Part shown: positions 1 through 10,345 of the stretch, piece after piece | Numbering within the stretch: the stretch's first letter is position 1 | Layout of the letters: the number at the start of each line of letters is the position of its first letter | From: Rhyacophila brunnea | Lineage: Eukaryota; Arthropoda; Insecta; Trichoptera; Rhyacophilidae | Length of the DNA: 64,000 bases | Assembly: GCA_022495005.1 (NCBI GenBank) | Contig: JAGYXB010000816.1 | Location: forward strand, 124,001-188,000 | Reading direction: 5' to 3' | Program-made: the position numbers and the translations under genes | Notes under the pieces: generated by a model | The model's database searches: none | The model's input: the letters and a program-made list of their open reading frames with translations, nothing else | What the model was told of the DNA's origin: nothing

Positions 1-553
1 CCCTATTGAACTGTGGTATCGAAATATACTTACATATTATATTATAATGTCGGTTTTAGTTGTATTTCAGTATTAAAATTATATTATTTTTTAAAAAAAC
101 TTCTCTTAAAGATTCTCTTTATCAATGATGATAAAATTAATCATAAAATTTTGCCATTGATAATCTGACCCAAAAATAGCCGATGACATTGAGGATGAGA
201 TTAGCCAATTTTTTCAATATTGTGTTCTCAGAAAAGCAAGCAGCAGAAGGTCCTTTTTGAGATGTTTGCCACCGGGTCAAGATCGCCGGCGTTTTATTTT
301 CCTATTTCGTTTATAGTCCAGATGTGAGATGTAAGGTCTAAGAATGTTTTCACTTTTTATGTCAATATTTCACATTGACATGTACAGATCACGGATTTTC
401 AAAAAATGTAAATTTGTATATATTCTTTAGGGATTCAGCAAAATGGGTGCCCAGGAATACACCAGAGGGTGATTTGATCAACATTAATTTTAAACAAGAT
501 TAGGAACATCGCGTTTTATATAAATAATATACTTGTATATGAAATGATCTCAC

Positions 554-846
554 CTCAAACGCGTAGGGCACACCTGAACGATTACAGCATTCATGATGCC
601 AATGCTTCCACCACAGATTTGCACCAAAGCGAACAGCACCAGTGACACGTTTCGGTTCGTCACCCAGTGAATGAGAACAGAACATAGCCCAGACATGAGT
701 GGTATGGTCACCAGGATTACTTTTTTCCCCACCACGTTCACCAGACAACTGGCCATGATAAGCGTGGACAGTAGGAGAGAACTCATAAGGATTGCATTCC
801 TGAATGTGATTGGATTTATTGTATCATTGCAAATTGATGTGATTAT
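554..846 (-). CDS. SVOP/SV2-like transporter, exon 8 (last visible)
   Basis: This 293-bp exon encodes the C-terminal half-bundle region of an MFS transporter. Read on the minus strand, it follows a 'tgttacag' acceptor, starts in phase 0 with Ile-Ile-Thr-Ser, and ends in phase 2 before a 'gtgaga' donor. The phase-0 start matches the end of the exon at 3388-3529. The first residues (around CNDTINPITFRN) look like the conserved extracellular Cys loop of SVOP-type proteins. Three hydrophobic stretches follow, with a short VGKK turn between the first two, which is the usual cytoplasmic loop. The exon ends at CPTRLR, the family's conserved PTRLRA loop cut by an intron, so at least one more exon must lie left of position 1. 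Nothing resembling it is visible in positions 1-553. The substrate cannot be told from sequence. Confidence 0.8.
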
Positions 847-918
847 CTGTAACATGTGTTTTTATTAATTTAAATAAAATATCACGCAGGTACATAATAT
901 TATATTAGATAAATAATT

Positions 919-1271
919 CGTCACTGTACAGGCCAATTGGCTTAACCCCCACTTTTCACTGAAGTGACATTTTCATGGCACTGGACTTATTGCATACTCT
1001 TACACGAACTGGCCAAGTCTCATAAATCCCAAAAAAATATTTCATATCAAAATAATTCAAAACTGTTGAAAACCAAATGCTGAGGGCTAAACGCAAGCCA
1101 CTGGTGTGTCCATAAAAAAAAATTCTCAATTTGTAATAAAATAATATATTATATAAAATTATAAATAAATATTATACAAAATAATACGTAAATCAATGCC
1201 CACAGTTTTTTTTTTCAATTTATGAACAATTTGATATTTGAGGGTTACGCTGATTGGCCTGTACAGTGACG
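919..1271. mobile_element. 353-bp MITE with ~33-bp terminal inverted repeats
   Basis: Both ends read CGTCACTGTACAGGCCAAT going inward, followed by a looser match to about 33 bp. There is no coding sequence inside, and I see no clear target-site duplication. The terminal CGTCACTGT is shared with the smaller insertion at 39110-39360. It lies in the last visible intron of the transporter gene. Confidence 0.7.
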
Positions 1272-1611
1272 ATATATTACATATATAAGAATTAAGAGGG
1301 TAGATCATGCAGCCTCTAGAGACTTGTCCTTAAAAGGTTTCAACATGGTTTCAACCAAGGCCTGAACAAAAACAATGTATAAGTGCGACTGAGAAAGTAT
1401 TCGGCACCCTTATAATCTCTGCAACATGCGCTAGAGTAAGATAAAAGGTTTACAGATGTGTAGAAGATTTTGTTGTCGGCGTAGCCGCCAAATCTTAGTT
1501 TTTTGCTTAACTAAGCGTCGATAACCTGCGAGCGCGTTTTGCTAAAATTGATATTTTTTGTGTTAGACATAAAGTCAGTGGTAAATATTTTTAGTTAATC
1601 AAGTAGAAAAG

Positions 1612-1682
1612 ATGGTTCGGTGTGCTGCATTAAAATGTGGTAGCCTTACTGATAAGCAAGAAGATGGTATTACATTTCATAG
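1612..1682 (+). CDS. THAP-type zinc-finger protein, first coding exon
   Basis: A 71-bp open exon starts with ATG and ends at a consensus 'gtaagt' donor in phase 2. It encodes MVRCAALKCG, then a short loop, then ITFHR. This is the start of a THAP domain: Met, the C-x4-C zinc ligands at residues 4 and 9, and the aromatic-His stretch that precedes the usual F-P motif. THAP domains are C2CH zinc fingers that bind DNA, found in host transcription factors and in P-element-type transposases. The rest of the domain (the second Cys/His pair, the Trp and the AVPTIF box) should be in a downstream exon, which I could not find. The ~300 bp upstream are free of recognisable repeats from 1272 and could be the 5' UTR and promoter. 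It sits within an intron of the transporter gene, on the opposite strand. A stranded exon of an old transposon is the alternative. Confidence 0.55.
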
Positions 1683-2106
1683 GTAAGTTGATACACGTTC
1701 GTGATAATTTATTTGTATATTATTATTATATATTTTTATATCAAGTGACCGTGTTTCTTTAAAATAACTTAAATTATGGATATTTTTACCTAATGGTTGC
1801 ATTTTGACCGCTTAAAAATACTGTATAACGTAAGAAAATAGAAAAAGATATTTCAATTCTGAGCGTCAGTGCGAGCACTTTGGGCGAGCACTAGCGAAAT
1901 GGTCTATGGTCTTGAACATTTGTGTACGAATGCGTTCGCTCGCCCACAAACCAATAATGCACGGCACGCAGCTTCATTTAGCAATGCAATTGGTGGCGTC
2001 TAGATGTATCTATAGTCTAAAGTTTCAACACAGTCTGTATTTTCTTCAAGCCTACCGGATTCCTATATCTAGAAGAAAGTTAAATACTATTGACAGGGTG
2101 TAAGTG

Positions 2107-2214
2107 GTGAAAATACGGGACACTGGCATAAACTGGGACGATGCAAGAAGACTGGTGATCGACAGGAGATTCTTGGAGGTACGGTGTGGTTGCTTGGAGG
2201 AGTGGTGTCCATAA
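2107..2214 (+). pseudogene. C-terminal fragment of an RTE-like LINE
   Basis: A 35-codon stretch contains GINWDDARRLVIDRRFLE and ends in TAA. It matches in pattern the C-terminus of the LINE copies at 7592-8298 and 42548-43634 (GLTWREAQELAMDRGKWR). This is the last conserved block after the reverse transcriptase in RTE-type elements. Nothing upstream of it is recognisable, so it is a truncated relic. A MITE is inserted directly after it, at 2217. Confidence 0.5.
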
Positions 2215-2216
2215 TA

Positions 2217-2449
2217 TGAAGGCGTCCCCCGAAAAGGGATCTATATGCAAAAACAAAATTGTTCAGGAGAGGGAAAAAACGTTTTATTCGACCATGCTGA
2301 GTTTTGACCCATCTTCTACGGTAAGCATTCTGGTATTGTTAATATCTCAAAAACTGTGGCAGATAAAATAATAAAATTTTCCATTTAGTCAATAAAATCA
2401 CTTTTTCACATGATGTATTATATAGACCCCTTTTCCGGGGACGCCTTCA
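2217..2449. mobile_element. MITE with TGAAGGCGTCCCC ends
   Basis: A 233-bp element whose ends are inverted copies of TGAAGGCGTCCCC(C/G)GAAAA followed by a (g)gtctatat segment. It is flanked by TA on both sides, as expected for Tc1/mariner-type insertion. A second copy lies at 44914-45240. There is no coding sequence. Confidence 0.7.
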
Positions 2450-2617
2450 TATTCTAACTATGATCTTAAAACATAGAAGTAAGAAGAAGATATACTTAAT
2501 ATATTATAGATGTGGATATATTGATGATTTCCTGGGCTGGTCACATAAACAGATTTTATGACAAGCTAATAAATTAAGAGAACTGTTAGCAAATACAGCA
2601 TTAATAATATATAGCTA

Positions 2618-3184
2618 CAGTGGCGAAGGGTGGAGGTAGGCTGTTAAGATACGACATAAATAGTACACACTAGACTTTGTCAGTCATACGCATTGGTTTT
2701 CATTGAACTAAGACTACAATTTACGGATGTGTGGTTAGTTTTTAATTTAATTAAACCCTGCGAAACCAAGCCATAATAGATAATAGTCAAAAAATACTCG
2801 TATATTTTTTATAAAATATCTAAAATTATGCCATTAAATCATAGATACTTTTTGATATTTTAAAGATAGAATAATATTTTTTATCTATTATGGTTCCGTT
2901 TATGCAGGGCTTAATGAATTAACAACATATTCTGTAATAAGTATTCTTAATTCAATAAAAACAAATAAGTATGAATGAAAAAGTGTGCACAATCGGCTGA
3001 AGCATACCAAAACTATTATGTTTTGGTTTAGGCAGTGTTTAATTGATTTAAAAAAAAAAAAACTAACCAACACCATCATACATTGTAGTCTTAGTTCAAT
3101 AAAAACAAATACGTATAACTGAAGAAGTTTAATGTGCACTATTTATGTCGGATCTTAACAGTCTACATCCACCCTTCGCCACTG
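2618..3184. mobile_element. 567-bp TIR element, CAGTGGCGAAGGG family
   Basis: Both ends begin CAGTGGCGAAGGGTGGA and remain inverted copies for well over 100 bp, so the element can fold into a long hairpin. Flanks 'tatagcta' and 'aatagcat' share ATAGC, which fits a degraded 8-bp duplication. CAGTGG-type ends are common in the hAT superfamily. Related copies or pieces occur at 7202-8495, 29085-29400, 29900-30074, 30720-30900 and 45410-45476. Confidence 0.65.
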
Positions 3185-3387
3185 AATAGCATGCTCCATA
3201 CGTTGGCCATATTTTCCGCAATGAAGATATTCTATTGGCAACGTAATCTCCGCAAGTCACTCAACATCCTGGGTGCTGGTGATTTAACAGGACTGACATG
3301 CGATAGGGAGATATACAGTAATTTGGATGTCAACCTTCGATGGAACCAATAGAAATGGATATACTTTTATTATGTATTTAATCTTAC

Positions 3388-3529
3388 CGTAGTATTAAAA
3401 TCATCCAATGACATAATTATGGAATGATTCACTGCCAAATGTCCGCAAATATTGTTTGGAATTTCGTCAGGTGATGTATTTGTGAGTTTATTTAAGATCT
3501 CTGGAAGCCATAAGTAGAATCCGTTACTC
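3388..3529 (-). CDS. SVOP/SV2-like transporter, exon 7
   Basis: This 142-bp minus-strand exon follows a 'tttgcag' acceptor and ends before 'gtaaga'. It begins with one base completing a codon, then encodes SNGFYLWLPEILNKLTNTSP and ends DFNTT in phase 0. SNGFYLWLPEILN is one of the best-conserved blocks of SVOP/SV2-like transporters, at the start of transmembrane segment 7; the rest is the following lumenal or extracellular loop with a Cys. The single leading base requires an upstream exon ending in phase 2. The exon at 9626-9870 ends in phase 0, so an exon is missing from the model between them. Confidence 0.85.
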
Positions 3530-3597
3530 CTGCAAATATATAGTATATTAGTTATTGAATTATTACACGAACCGTTCCTTATATTGAACATACATAA

Positions 3598-3801
3598 CTT
3601 GAAAACACCTCAGATATATATCTTTTGAATCAACGAACTCATCAAGTTCAACGGAAGTATGTGGCAGCAAAGAACAAACTAGAGATCGATAATAGTGGAA
3701 AGAGCTCGACTAAACCTTCATCTAGCAGAGGAACGACCAAAGGCGATGACAATGGTAATGCCATGATAAATGAAGTTGTATTGTCATTCCATGAAAACTA
3801 A
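3598..3801 (+). other. unassigned 67-codon open stretch
   Basis: A plus-strand open stretch ends in TAA and encodes a hydrophilic segment rich in Lys, Ser and Asn (QRKYVAAKNKLEIDNSGKSS and onward). It has no ATG near its start and no domain I recognise. It could be a terminal exon of a gene on the plus strand, possibly the one starting at 1612, or chance. The antisense frame is hydrophobic and contains FFAAT, but it has no donor site where one would be needed for the transporter. Confidence 0.2.
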
Positions 3802-3805
3802 ATTA

Positions 3806-4283
3806 TTACCACGTTTTTCTTAGCCTCGTTTTCTTGTTTGTCCGGTGGTTATTTATCCAGTACAAATCTTGCAATCGTTTTTTAACTAACTTCCCGACTA
3901 GCTAGACATTTGAAACTTTTAGAATATATCAGAACACGATGCCAATGCATTCTTTTAATAGCTTTACTTTTTAATAGCTTTTAATAGCATTATTTAGCCA
4001 TATTTAAGTAGAATTGAATTAATTTCCAGTTAATTCTGTTTTTTCTGTTATTTCGGAAGAAATCTGTAATCCAATCCACTATTATTGGTTGCTAAGGGGG
4101 TGGTCCCAGCAACTAAATTATTAATATATACGTGCATTACTATTGAAATCAAAATGACATTCCAGTATTCTATATTGCCTTATTTGTCCTAAATTATTAA
4201 TACATAAAATTGTGAAGTTTAAATGATTCAACAGAAAATTTAAAAACGTGGTATTTAAAAAGTTCTTTTTATCTTGTAATTAT
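3806..4283 (+). mobile_element. dispersed ~470-bp repeat, family B
   Basis: The repeat runs from about acgtttttcttagcctcg to atcttgtaattat. Landmarks are 'gactagctagacatttgaaac', 'ttggttgctaagggg' and 'atatatacgtgc'. Other copies are at 20560-21040 (+), 21705-22175 (-), 24375-24880 (-), 25020-25280 (-, partial), 46750-47215 (+) and 54915-55345 (-). There is no coding sequence. The shared length and both-strand dispersal suggest a non-autonomous DNA transposon, but I could not define clean terminal repeats. Confidence 0.6.
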
Positions 4284-4544
4284 TTTTGATTGCATTCGAC
4301 TCTTCTTGAAATGTTGTTCTCTTGTTTTTAATGAGGATCGAAACTCTTTTGAATATTTCAGTTTTGTCGATTCTTTCATTTTGCCGTCCGCATAGTTGAT
4401 GATATTGAGAGGGCCATAGTGTAGAGTTGTAGACTACCTCCATCTTCCGCGTCACCCTCCGACGTTACTGTTGAAGACGAGCCTTTTCAAATTATTGTTT
4501 TTCCTTCTGGATATGTGGCATTCATCTTCTTATTGTACCATCCC

Positions 4545-5353
4545 CTAGCGGAGGTCGGCCACCATCAAGGCGATCTTATTTTTGTCGTCTGCTACCCGGA
4601 ACAGTTCGATGGAGCTGCACTCGTACCAATCACGGAGGTTCTTAAGCCACGAAATGCGGCGCCGTCCTCTGCTACGCTTCCCGTTGATCTTTCCTTGAAT
4701 GACAAGTTGGGAATGCTGTATTTTTGTCCTCTCATAATGTGGCCGAGGTATTGTAGTTTCCTTGTTTTGATACTACGTAGAACTTCTCGGTCCTTCCCCA
4801 TTCGATTGAGAACTTCAACATTTGTCACCCGGTCAGTCCAAGGAATTTTGAGGATGCGTCTATACAGCCACATCTCGAAAGCTTCAAGTCTCCGTGACGT
4901 CTCCTGGTTTAGCGTCCATACTTCCATACCATAGAAAAGAATTGAGAGAACATAACAACGTACCATACGCAGTCTCAGACCTAGGTTAAGGTCTCGATTG
5001 CTAAGGAGGCGTCTTATTTTGAGAAAGGCGCTCCTTGCGATCTCAATTCTAGTTTTTATTTCCTGAGACTGGTCCCATTTCTCATCGACCCATGTACCTA
5101 AATATTTATAATGGGTCACACGTTCGATTGGTTCGCTGTTAATGACAAAATTTGTGTTGGTGTCTGGTGTCGCTGCTTTTGATACTAGTAATAGTTTTGT
5201 TTTCTTGAGGCTCAAGGCCAAAGAACCGCAAAACTCTCTGAATATATTTATAAAGCATCGGTCTTTCACGTTTGTTTCATTCATAATGGAGATATTTTTC
5301 TCTTTGAAACGGAGATATTCGTCCATTAAATTTTTAGTATGCACCTCCAACAC
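4545..5353 (-). pseudogene. RTE-type LINE reverse transcriptase, C-terminal remnant
   Basis: Minus-strand frames encode the end of a non-LTR retrotransposon polyprotein. The segment from KKTKLL to HYKYLGTWVDEKWDQ is the end of the palm and the thumb. It is followed by the typical LFYGMEVWTLN and FEMWLYRRILKIPWTDRVTN blocks. Near 4735 the frame shifts by one base and continues with RGRRRISWLKNLRDWYECSS, ending at a TAG at 4545-4547. The endonuclease and the YADD catalytic block are absent, so this is a 5'-truncated, frameshifted relic. It is a different lineage from the copies at 7568 and 42548, because the thumb sequences differ clearly. It lies in a transporter-gene intron, in the same orientation as that gene. 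Confidence 0.8.
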
Positions 5354-6400
5354 TTCTCAAAGCTATGATTTTCTTATTTATGGCTTTCTTAAAAACCTTG
5401 CCAACTAAATTAACACCAGATGGTTTTTCTGAATGAATCAACCGCGATTTTATTTGAAGCATATGACTCAATCGATTCGTCAGAAGATTTAAAAGGGGGC
5501 CTCGAAACAGTTTAACCCAGTTAATAATTTAATAATTCCAAAATATTTTACATATACCTACTATGTATTTCTCACTAATCGAGTAGTAATAAATAAATTA
5601 ATAAATTGTAAAGTCGTATCCAAAATCTGGTTTTTATATTTATTCTTCTCTACAGCTGGGTAACCGTTGCAGATACGATATATCCTTTTTATCTTAAAGA
5701 TGTGTATTTTTAAATTGTATTCAACTTGTACTTAAAAATATTTTTCGATATTTTAAGCCGTTAGTGATGTATAACTAAAGATCTAAAAATCGTCGACCAT
5801 TTTCCAAGATGGCGGCAGTAGCACAGCATGTACCTACGAGAGTTTTTTGGTATATTGTTACTGCGCACTAGCACTATCCAAATGGAAAGTCTCCCCTTGA
5901 GGATAATTATTTCCTAGACCAGACAAGGTGGTATTTTGACTTAATATCAATGGATTATTGAGCAAATGAGATGACAGTTGTGATATTAAGATGCATGTCG
6001 CGTACTGTCACGGCGACACGTTTAGTCTATGGTCTCGTCATTCTGCAGAATATTTTGAACGAACGTGATCTCTGTAAATTCAACGATGGAGTAACCTAGT
6101 AACGAGTCTCTGTAAATTGAATAATATTTTTAACAGAGTCCAACACGCAGACCATGGATAATAGACAACATTCATATAGAAAGTACATAGTGCGAACCAC
6201 AAAAAACACGGGATTTTGACATGATTCGAAAATGTGTAGGCATGTAGAAAATGATAAAAAAAAAACGTTCAAAACGTCATGCAGGTGTCGATGCAGTGCA
6301 GTGCAACGTCATTGTTGTTCTGGTGATTTCGGCAGATTTTGCTAACTGACAATGTTCATTTAAAGGTTCAAAATATGTTACGGGATGGGAGCATCCGTCT
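5354..6400. other. intronic sequence, nothing recognised
   Basis: I see no exon, transposon end or RNA gene. A 60-codon minus-strand open stretch at about 5345-5530 (containing WVKLFRGPLLNLLTN) does not resemble the transporter or the adjacent LINE. The missing transporter exon may be here or in 5521-9600, but I could not identify it. Confidence 0.4.
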
Positions 6401-6539
6401 GATAACATTTTAATCACCAACAAAAACGACATTACATACGTTTTTCCTGTAGCGGCAACTTACTGTGATGTCACTTGATAGTACACAACATGCAGCAACG
6501 TCCCTATACAAAATGCCGCCCCTAGGCAGCGCCAAAATG

Positions 6540-6596
6540 ACACTGGGATCATCTGGGTCATCAGGATCATCTGGGATCTGGGTCATCAAGGATGTG
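6540..6596. repeat. short tandem repeat (gatcatctgggtcatc)
   Basis: Repeats of ggatcatctgg/ggtcatcagg about 9 bp long. They give a run of Asp-Asp-Pro in one minus-strand frame and Gly-Ser-Ser in the plus-strand frame. Overlapping small open frames on both strands here are by-products of the repeat. The remaining sequence, 6600-7100, shows no feature. Confidence 0.5.
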
Positions 6597-7567
6597 ACGT
6601 CCAAGGACAACGGAAGTAAACTAGACATCGCGAACCCGTCAAAAAATACAGTATCTACTGTTAAACCTTTTATGTTAATTAATACATTTTGTTTCCAACC
6701 AGTGAGCTGATTTTTTTAATGGAAAGATATTTCCGTTATTACTAAGTTTAGGTACCTACCTATTCCTATATAGGTATATCTAATGATTCTCCTCGATTTG
6801 CCGCCCTTCAAGTAACTGCTGCCCCCAAGCAACGCTCAATCTGCCTACCCCCAGAGGACGTCACTGACAACATGCACCATATATTTCGCGCTTAATTGAC
6901 TGATAATACGTACACACTGAAGACAGCAAATTGCCCAAAGCACGCGATGCAAGTGTTAAATAGTAGTGGACGCTGGAACAATGGAACTGTCTGATCCCAT
7001 ATTGACTTCAAAACAGAAGCGCATGATGACTTCTTTGCAACTCTTTGCTCTGGTACTCCTTCTAACTTTACTCCCTAAAAATAATGAAGTTTATAATAAT
7101 TATACACAAGTGGTGAAGGGTGATTGTTGGAAGTAACTAGGTAACTAATAGATAACTGAAAAAAGTCCTAGAATAGCCGTATTTAGTGTTAAATTTATTA
7201 GTGGCGAAGAGTGGAAGGGCTGTTAATATCCGACATAAATGGTGCACACTAAACTTTTTCAGTCAATCATATTTGTTTTCATTGAACTATGACTACAATG
7301 TATACTAGTGTTTGTTCATATACAAGCCATAGTAGATAATAGCCATGCATTAAACCATACATAATTTTAGATATTTTATAGATAGAAATATATTTTTTAA
7401 CGATTATGGTTTGGTTTAGGCTGAGTGAATTTTAAAAAACTAACCAACACAATCTGTAATAATATGTATTTTTAATTCAACGAAAACAAATAAATATGAC
7501 TGAAAAGGTGTGCATTATTTTTGTCGGATCGCCCATAACACACTTAAACTATTTTAAGGTTTTGTTT

Positions 7568-8334
7568 CTTCTTCTTTCTTCATTCACCCTGTCACGTCCC
7601 AACATTGGGGCATAGGGCAAGCACAAGTTGGCGCCACTTCCCTCGGTCCATCGCCAACTCCTGTGCCTCCCGCCATGTCAGACCTGCAGCACGTAGGTCG
7701 CTTTTGTAGCATCGCTGCAGGGTGAGGGAGGGCCGGCCACGGCGACGGAACCCTTGAGGCTGTGCCACAAGGGTACGAAGTACCGCACTCTTTGGCGGCA
7801 TCCGGAATACATGTCCCAGCCACGTAATTCGTCTCTTCGTGATAACTTCAATCACCGAAGGCTGCTGTGTCTGCTCACGAACTCGGGTGTTTGTAACGCG
7901 GTCGTACCAATGTACCCCTAAGATTCTGCGGAGACATCGATTCTCAAAGTTCAAAAGCCGAGACTCTTGAAGCTTAGTAAGATGCCATGTCTCACAGCCA
8001 TACAGGAGCACAGGTAGCACGCACGCGTTAAACAAACGACATTTGGTCCTCACAGAATACAGCCTTGACCTCCATGCGACTCCAAGTTGGTTGAACGCAG
8101 AGCCCGCCACACCCATGCGGATTCCAAGCTCACTAGAAATACCACCATCATCGGCAACCGTGGCACCCAAGTATTTGAATCTGGACACCAGCTCGACGGG
8201 CAGACCAGAAACAAGTCGCACAGTCTTTCTTCGCATAGATCGCTTGTGTCATCATGATGTAGGCGTATCCCACTGTCGGGGCAAACCGTCTTACGCATTA
8301 TGAAATCATTATGAAGGTTTATGAAAGCATTATG
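7568..8334 (-). mobile_element. truncated RTE-like LINE insertion with 12-bp TSD
   Basis: The insertion is flanked by perfect AAGGTTTTGTTT at 7556-7567 and 8335-8346. Read on the minus strand it starts with a short duplicated 'cattatgaagg' filler, carries the open remnant described separately, and ends in a (GAA)-rich tail next to the left duplication. It lies inside the TIR element at 7202-8495, so it is the younger insertion. Confidence 0.8.
7592..8298 (-). pseudogene. RTE-like LINE polyprotein fragment, catalytic YADD deleted
   Basis: The fragment begins with MRKTVCPDSGIRLHHDD, in the palm region of the reverse transcriptase, and continues through SGLPVELVSRFKYLGATVAD and LPVLLYGCETWHLTKL. 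It ends with GRPSLTLQRCYKSDLRAAGL, TWREAQELAMDRGKW and a TGA at 7592. Against the sister copy at 42548-43634, about 180 bp are missing between GAAAGACTGTGCGACTTG and the SGLPVEL codons. This removes the YADD catalytic block and shifts the frame. The thumb is complete here but deleted in the sister copy, so the two copies are complementary relics of one family. Confidence 0.85.
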
Positions 8335-8826
8335 AAGGTTTTGTTTAGGCAGGGTTTAATTGAATTTTAAAACCTAGCCAGCACCATCTACAAATCGTAT
8401 TCTTAGTTCAATGAACATGAATAAGTATGACTGACTAAGTTTAGTGCGTAATATTTATGTCGGACCTTAACAGCCTACCTCTACTCATCGCCACTGGTAT
8501 TTAGTATTTACAGTAGGTATATACTTAAATTTGAATTTTGTATATCTTCTATATTTTACTGAATATAAAATATTATATTTTACCTGTTTATAATAAATAA
8601 TATACGAAAACCAAAGAGGCACTAAAATATATATTTAAAAAAGTAAGGCTAAGTCGAGCTAAAAAATTGTATTGTCACGATAGCTGGGCATTTTGACCGC
8701 GAAACTATTTGACATCGAGTCCAGCTCGCCTAAATGAATGTATATAATATTATTTACAAAAACCACACCGCTGAAAGCACCGTCTTAGGCCCGCTAGGCT
8801 TAAATACCCACTGCCCCCGGAAACAC

Positions 8827-9531
8827 GATAGTATGATAGTGGTTTTTGACAGTGTGTATGTGTTTTTTACAAAATGTATGAATCGTGTGTATGTATTGTA
8901 TGCGTGAGGTGTTTGAAATTACTTGAAGTTTTTAATCGTATTAATCTATTATATTATAGTAGGTATCATACTTGGTAATGTATTAGCGCCATGTACCTAC
9001 GCGTCGGTCTGGTTATGCAAGCGGGCAAACAATTTATATTACATATTATATAAAACATTGTTATTATTTATATACTTACGTTAATAGGCAATTAATTAAA
9101 ACATATTTTTATTAATAATGGATGCTTTAAATAACAGGGCTCGAAATGGACCGGAACGCACCGGAGCGCCGTTCCGGTTCATAAAATCCACAAAATTATC
9201 GCTCCGTCTCGTGGAAATATTAATTTGACTGTCTGAGCTAGATATTTCATATAATAAAAAAATAACACACTTATTTTTATAAATCACATTTACAATTAAT
9301 GTAGTAAGTATAGTATAATATAGTTGATATTTTCGTAAAATTATCGAGCGCTCCGGTTCGTAAAATTTTCCATTTCGAGCGCTGTATAAATAATAACCTA
9401 GGATGGTGTATTCGCCACTTCCATAAAAACTTCAAGTAATTTCAAACATTTCACGCACACAACACATACATACGATTACACACGTTTTGTAAGAAAACAT
9501 ACACAATGTCAAAAACTACTGTCATACTATC
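8827..9531. mobile_element. 705-bp element with ~108-bp terminal inverted repeats
   Basis: The arm at 8827-8935 (gatagtatgatagtggtttt onward) is a close inverted copy of 9425-9531 over its whole length. The spacer has no transposase-like frame and carries a second, smaller TIR element at 9135-9384. No target-site duplication is obvious. The element lies just downstream of exon 5 of the transporter, in the intron. Confidence 0.7.
9135..9384. mobile_element. nested MITE with CAG(G/C)GCTCGAAATGGA ends
   Basis: A 250-bp element with inverted ends CAGGGCTCGAAATGGA and CAGCGCTCGAAATGGA, followed inward by GC-rich 'accggagcgc' on both sides. The flanks 'tttaaataa' and 'tataaataa' match at 8 of 9 positions. 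The CAG start suggests hAT. It sits inside the longer element at 8827-9531. Confidence 0.6.
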
Positions 9532-9625
9532 ACACACGTCATGGATATACAAAAAATATGAGATATTTAAAACTCGTCCATCGTATGTATGAAACATTGC
9601 CAAATACAATCAATAATTATTCTAC

Positions 9626-9870
9626 CTCATAAGGATTATCTTTCCCATTATTATTCCATCTATGCATCATCCTAAGTACTTCCAGCGTCTCTTCTTCTTT
9701 CCCCAAAGACATGAGAAATTTGGGACTCTCCGGGGCCTTCAGCATGACGACGGATGATATTATGTAGGGTACAGCACACAGCACCACTAAAAGGCGCCAC
9801 GGTCTAAACACTATTCCGAGGAAATCAATGTCAAGTCGGAAGTCTGTTGGGAATATTACCCAAGCAATAC
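9626..9870 (-). CDS. SVOP/SV2-like transporter, exon 5
   Basis: This 245-bp exon has a 'tcttttag' acceptor and a 'gtagaa' donor. Two bases complete the Gly codon begun in exon 4. It then encodes IAWVIFPTDFRLDIDFLGIV, RPWRLLVVLCAVPYIISSVV and APESPKFLMSLGKEEETLEV. The WRLL(V)..C..P motif and the following PESPKFL(M) sequence are hallmarks of the SVOP/SV2 family: transmembrane segment 6, then the start of the large cytoplasmic loop. The exon ends in phase 0 at NPYE. Ile-Ala-Trp at the start is the end of transmembrane segment 5. Confidence 0.9.
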
Positions 9871-10345
9871 CTAAAAGATAGGATTAAACGATTTTATTGA
9901 TTACGTATTTTTGTTTTAGAATATCATTATAATTATTGTAAAATGCTGACTCCATTGCTTCGAATTAGATAATATTGATATATAGATAATATTGGCCCCA
10001 TGAAGTCACCATAAGAAAATTTCGCTCATGAGAAAACAATACCTCGTATTCTACAAAACACGAGATGAATACTCTCTCTAGTTACTATTAATACATAAAA
10101 GTTCAAATTTTTTTGTATTTCACTATTAATATAAATAGTAGAATACGAAAAATACGTGATAAATTTGATGGAATCATAGAGATTATATAGATTTTTTTCA
10201 TCTCACGTACACATAGTGTCATGTGGCATACATACAGGTATTGTTTGTTTTCTCATGAACGATTTGATTCCAAGTTACAAAATATACCTATATAGGTATC
10301 TACATAAGGCAATTTTTTCTGATTCCCTCCAAAATTTAAATTAAT

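Larger units (their letters stand above)
7202..8495. mobile_element. TIR element of the CAGTGGCGAAGGG family, split by a LINE
   Basis: The left end (agtggcgaagagtggaaggg) and right end (cttaacagcctacctctac, then cgccactg) are inverted copies of the ends of the element at 2618-3184. Inner parts such as gtgcacactaaactttttcag also match. The element was interrupted by the LINE at 7568-8334, whose 12-bp target-site duplication lies wholly within it. The part before the LINE contains an additional internal copy of the 3' end, a structure also seen at 29900-30074. Confidence 0.6.

Noticed and set aside
3598..3801. Antisense of this stretch ends in FFAAT with the right codon phase to join exon 7 (SNGFYLW), suggesting the missing transporter exon.
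   Set aside because: There is no GT donor after the AC of the Thr codon, and the preceding residues do not resemble the family. The likeness is probably chance.
4515..4934. A 139-codon plus-strand frame.
   Set aside because: It is the antisense shadow of the LINE reverse transcriptase on the minus strand.
6410..6710. Overlapping small frames on both strands (DDPDDPDDP and GSSGSSG).
   Set aside because: Both are produced by the short tandem repeat at 6540-6596.
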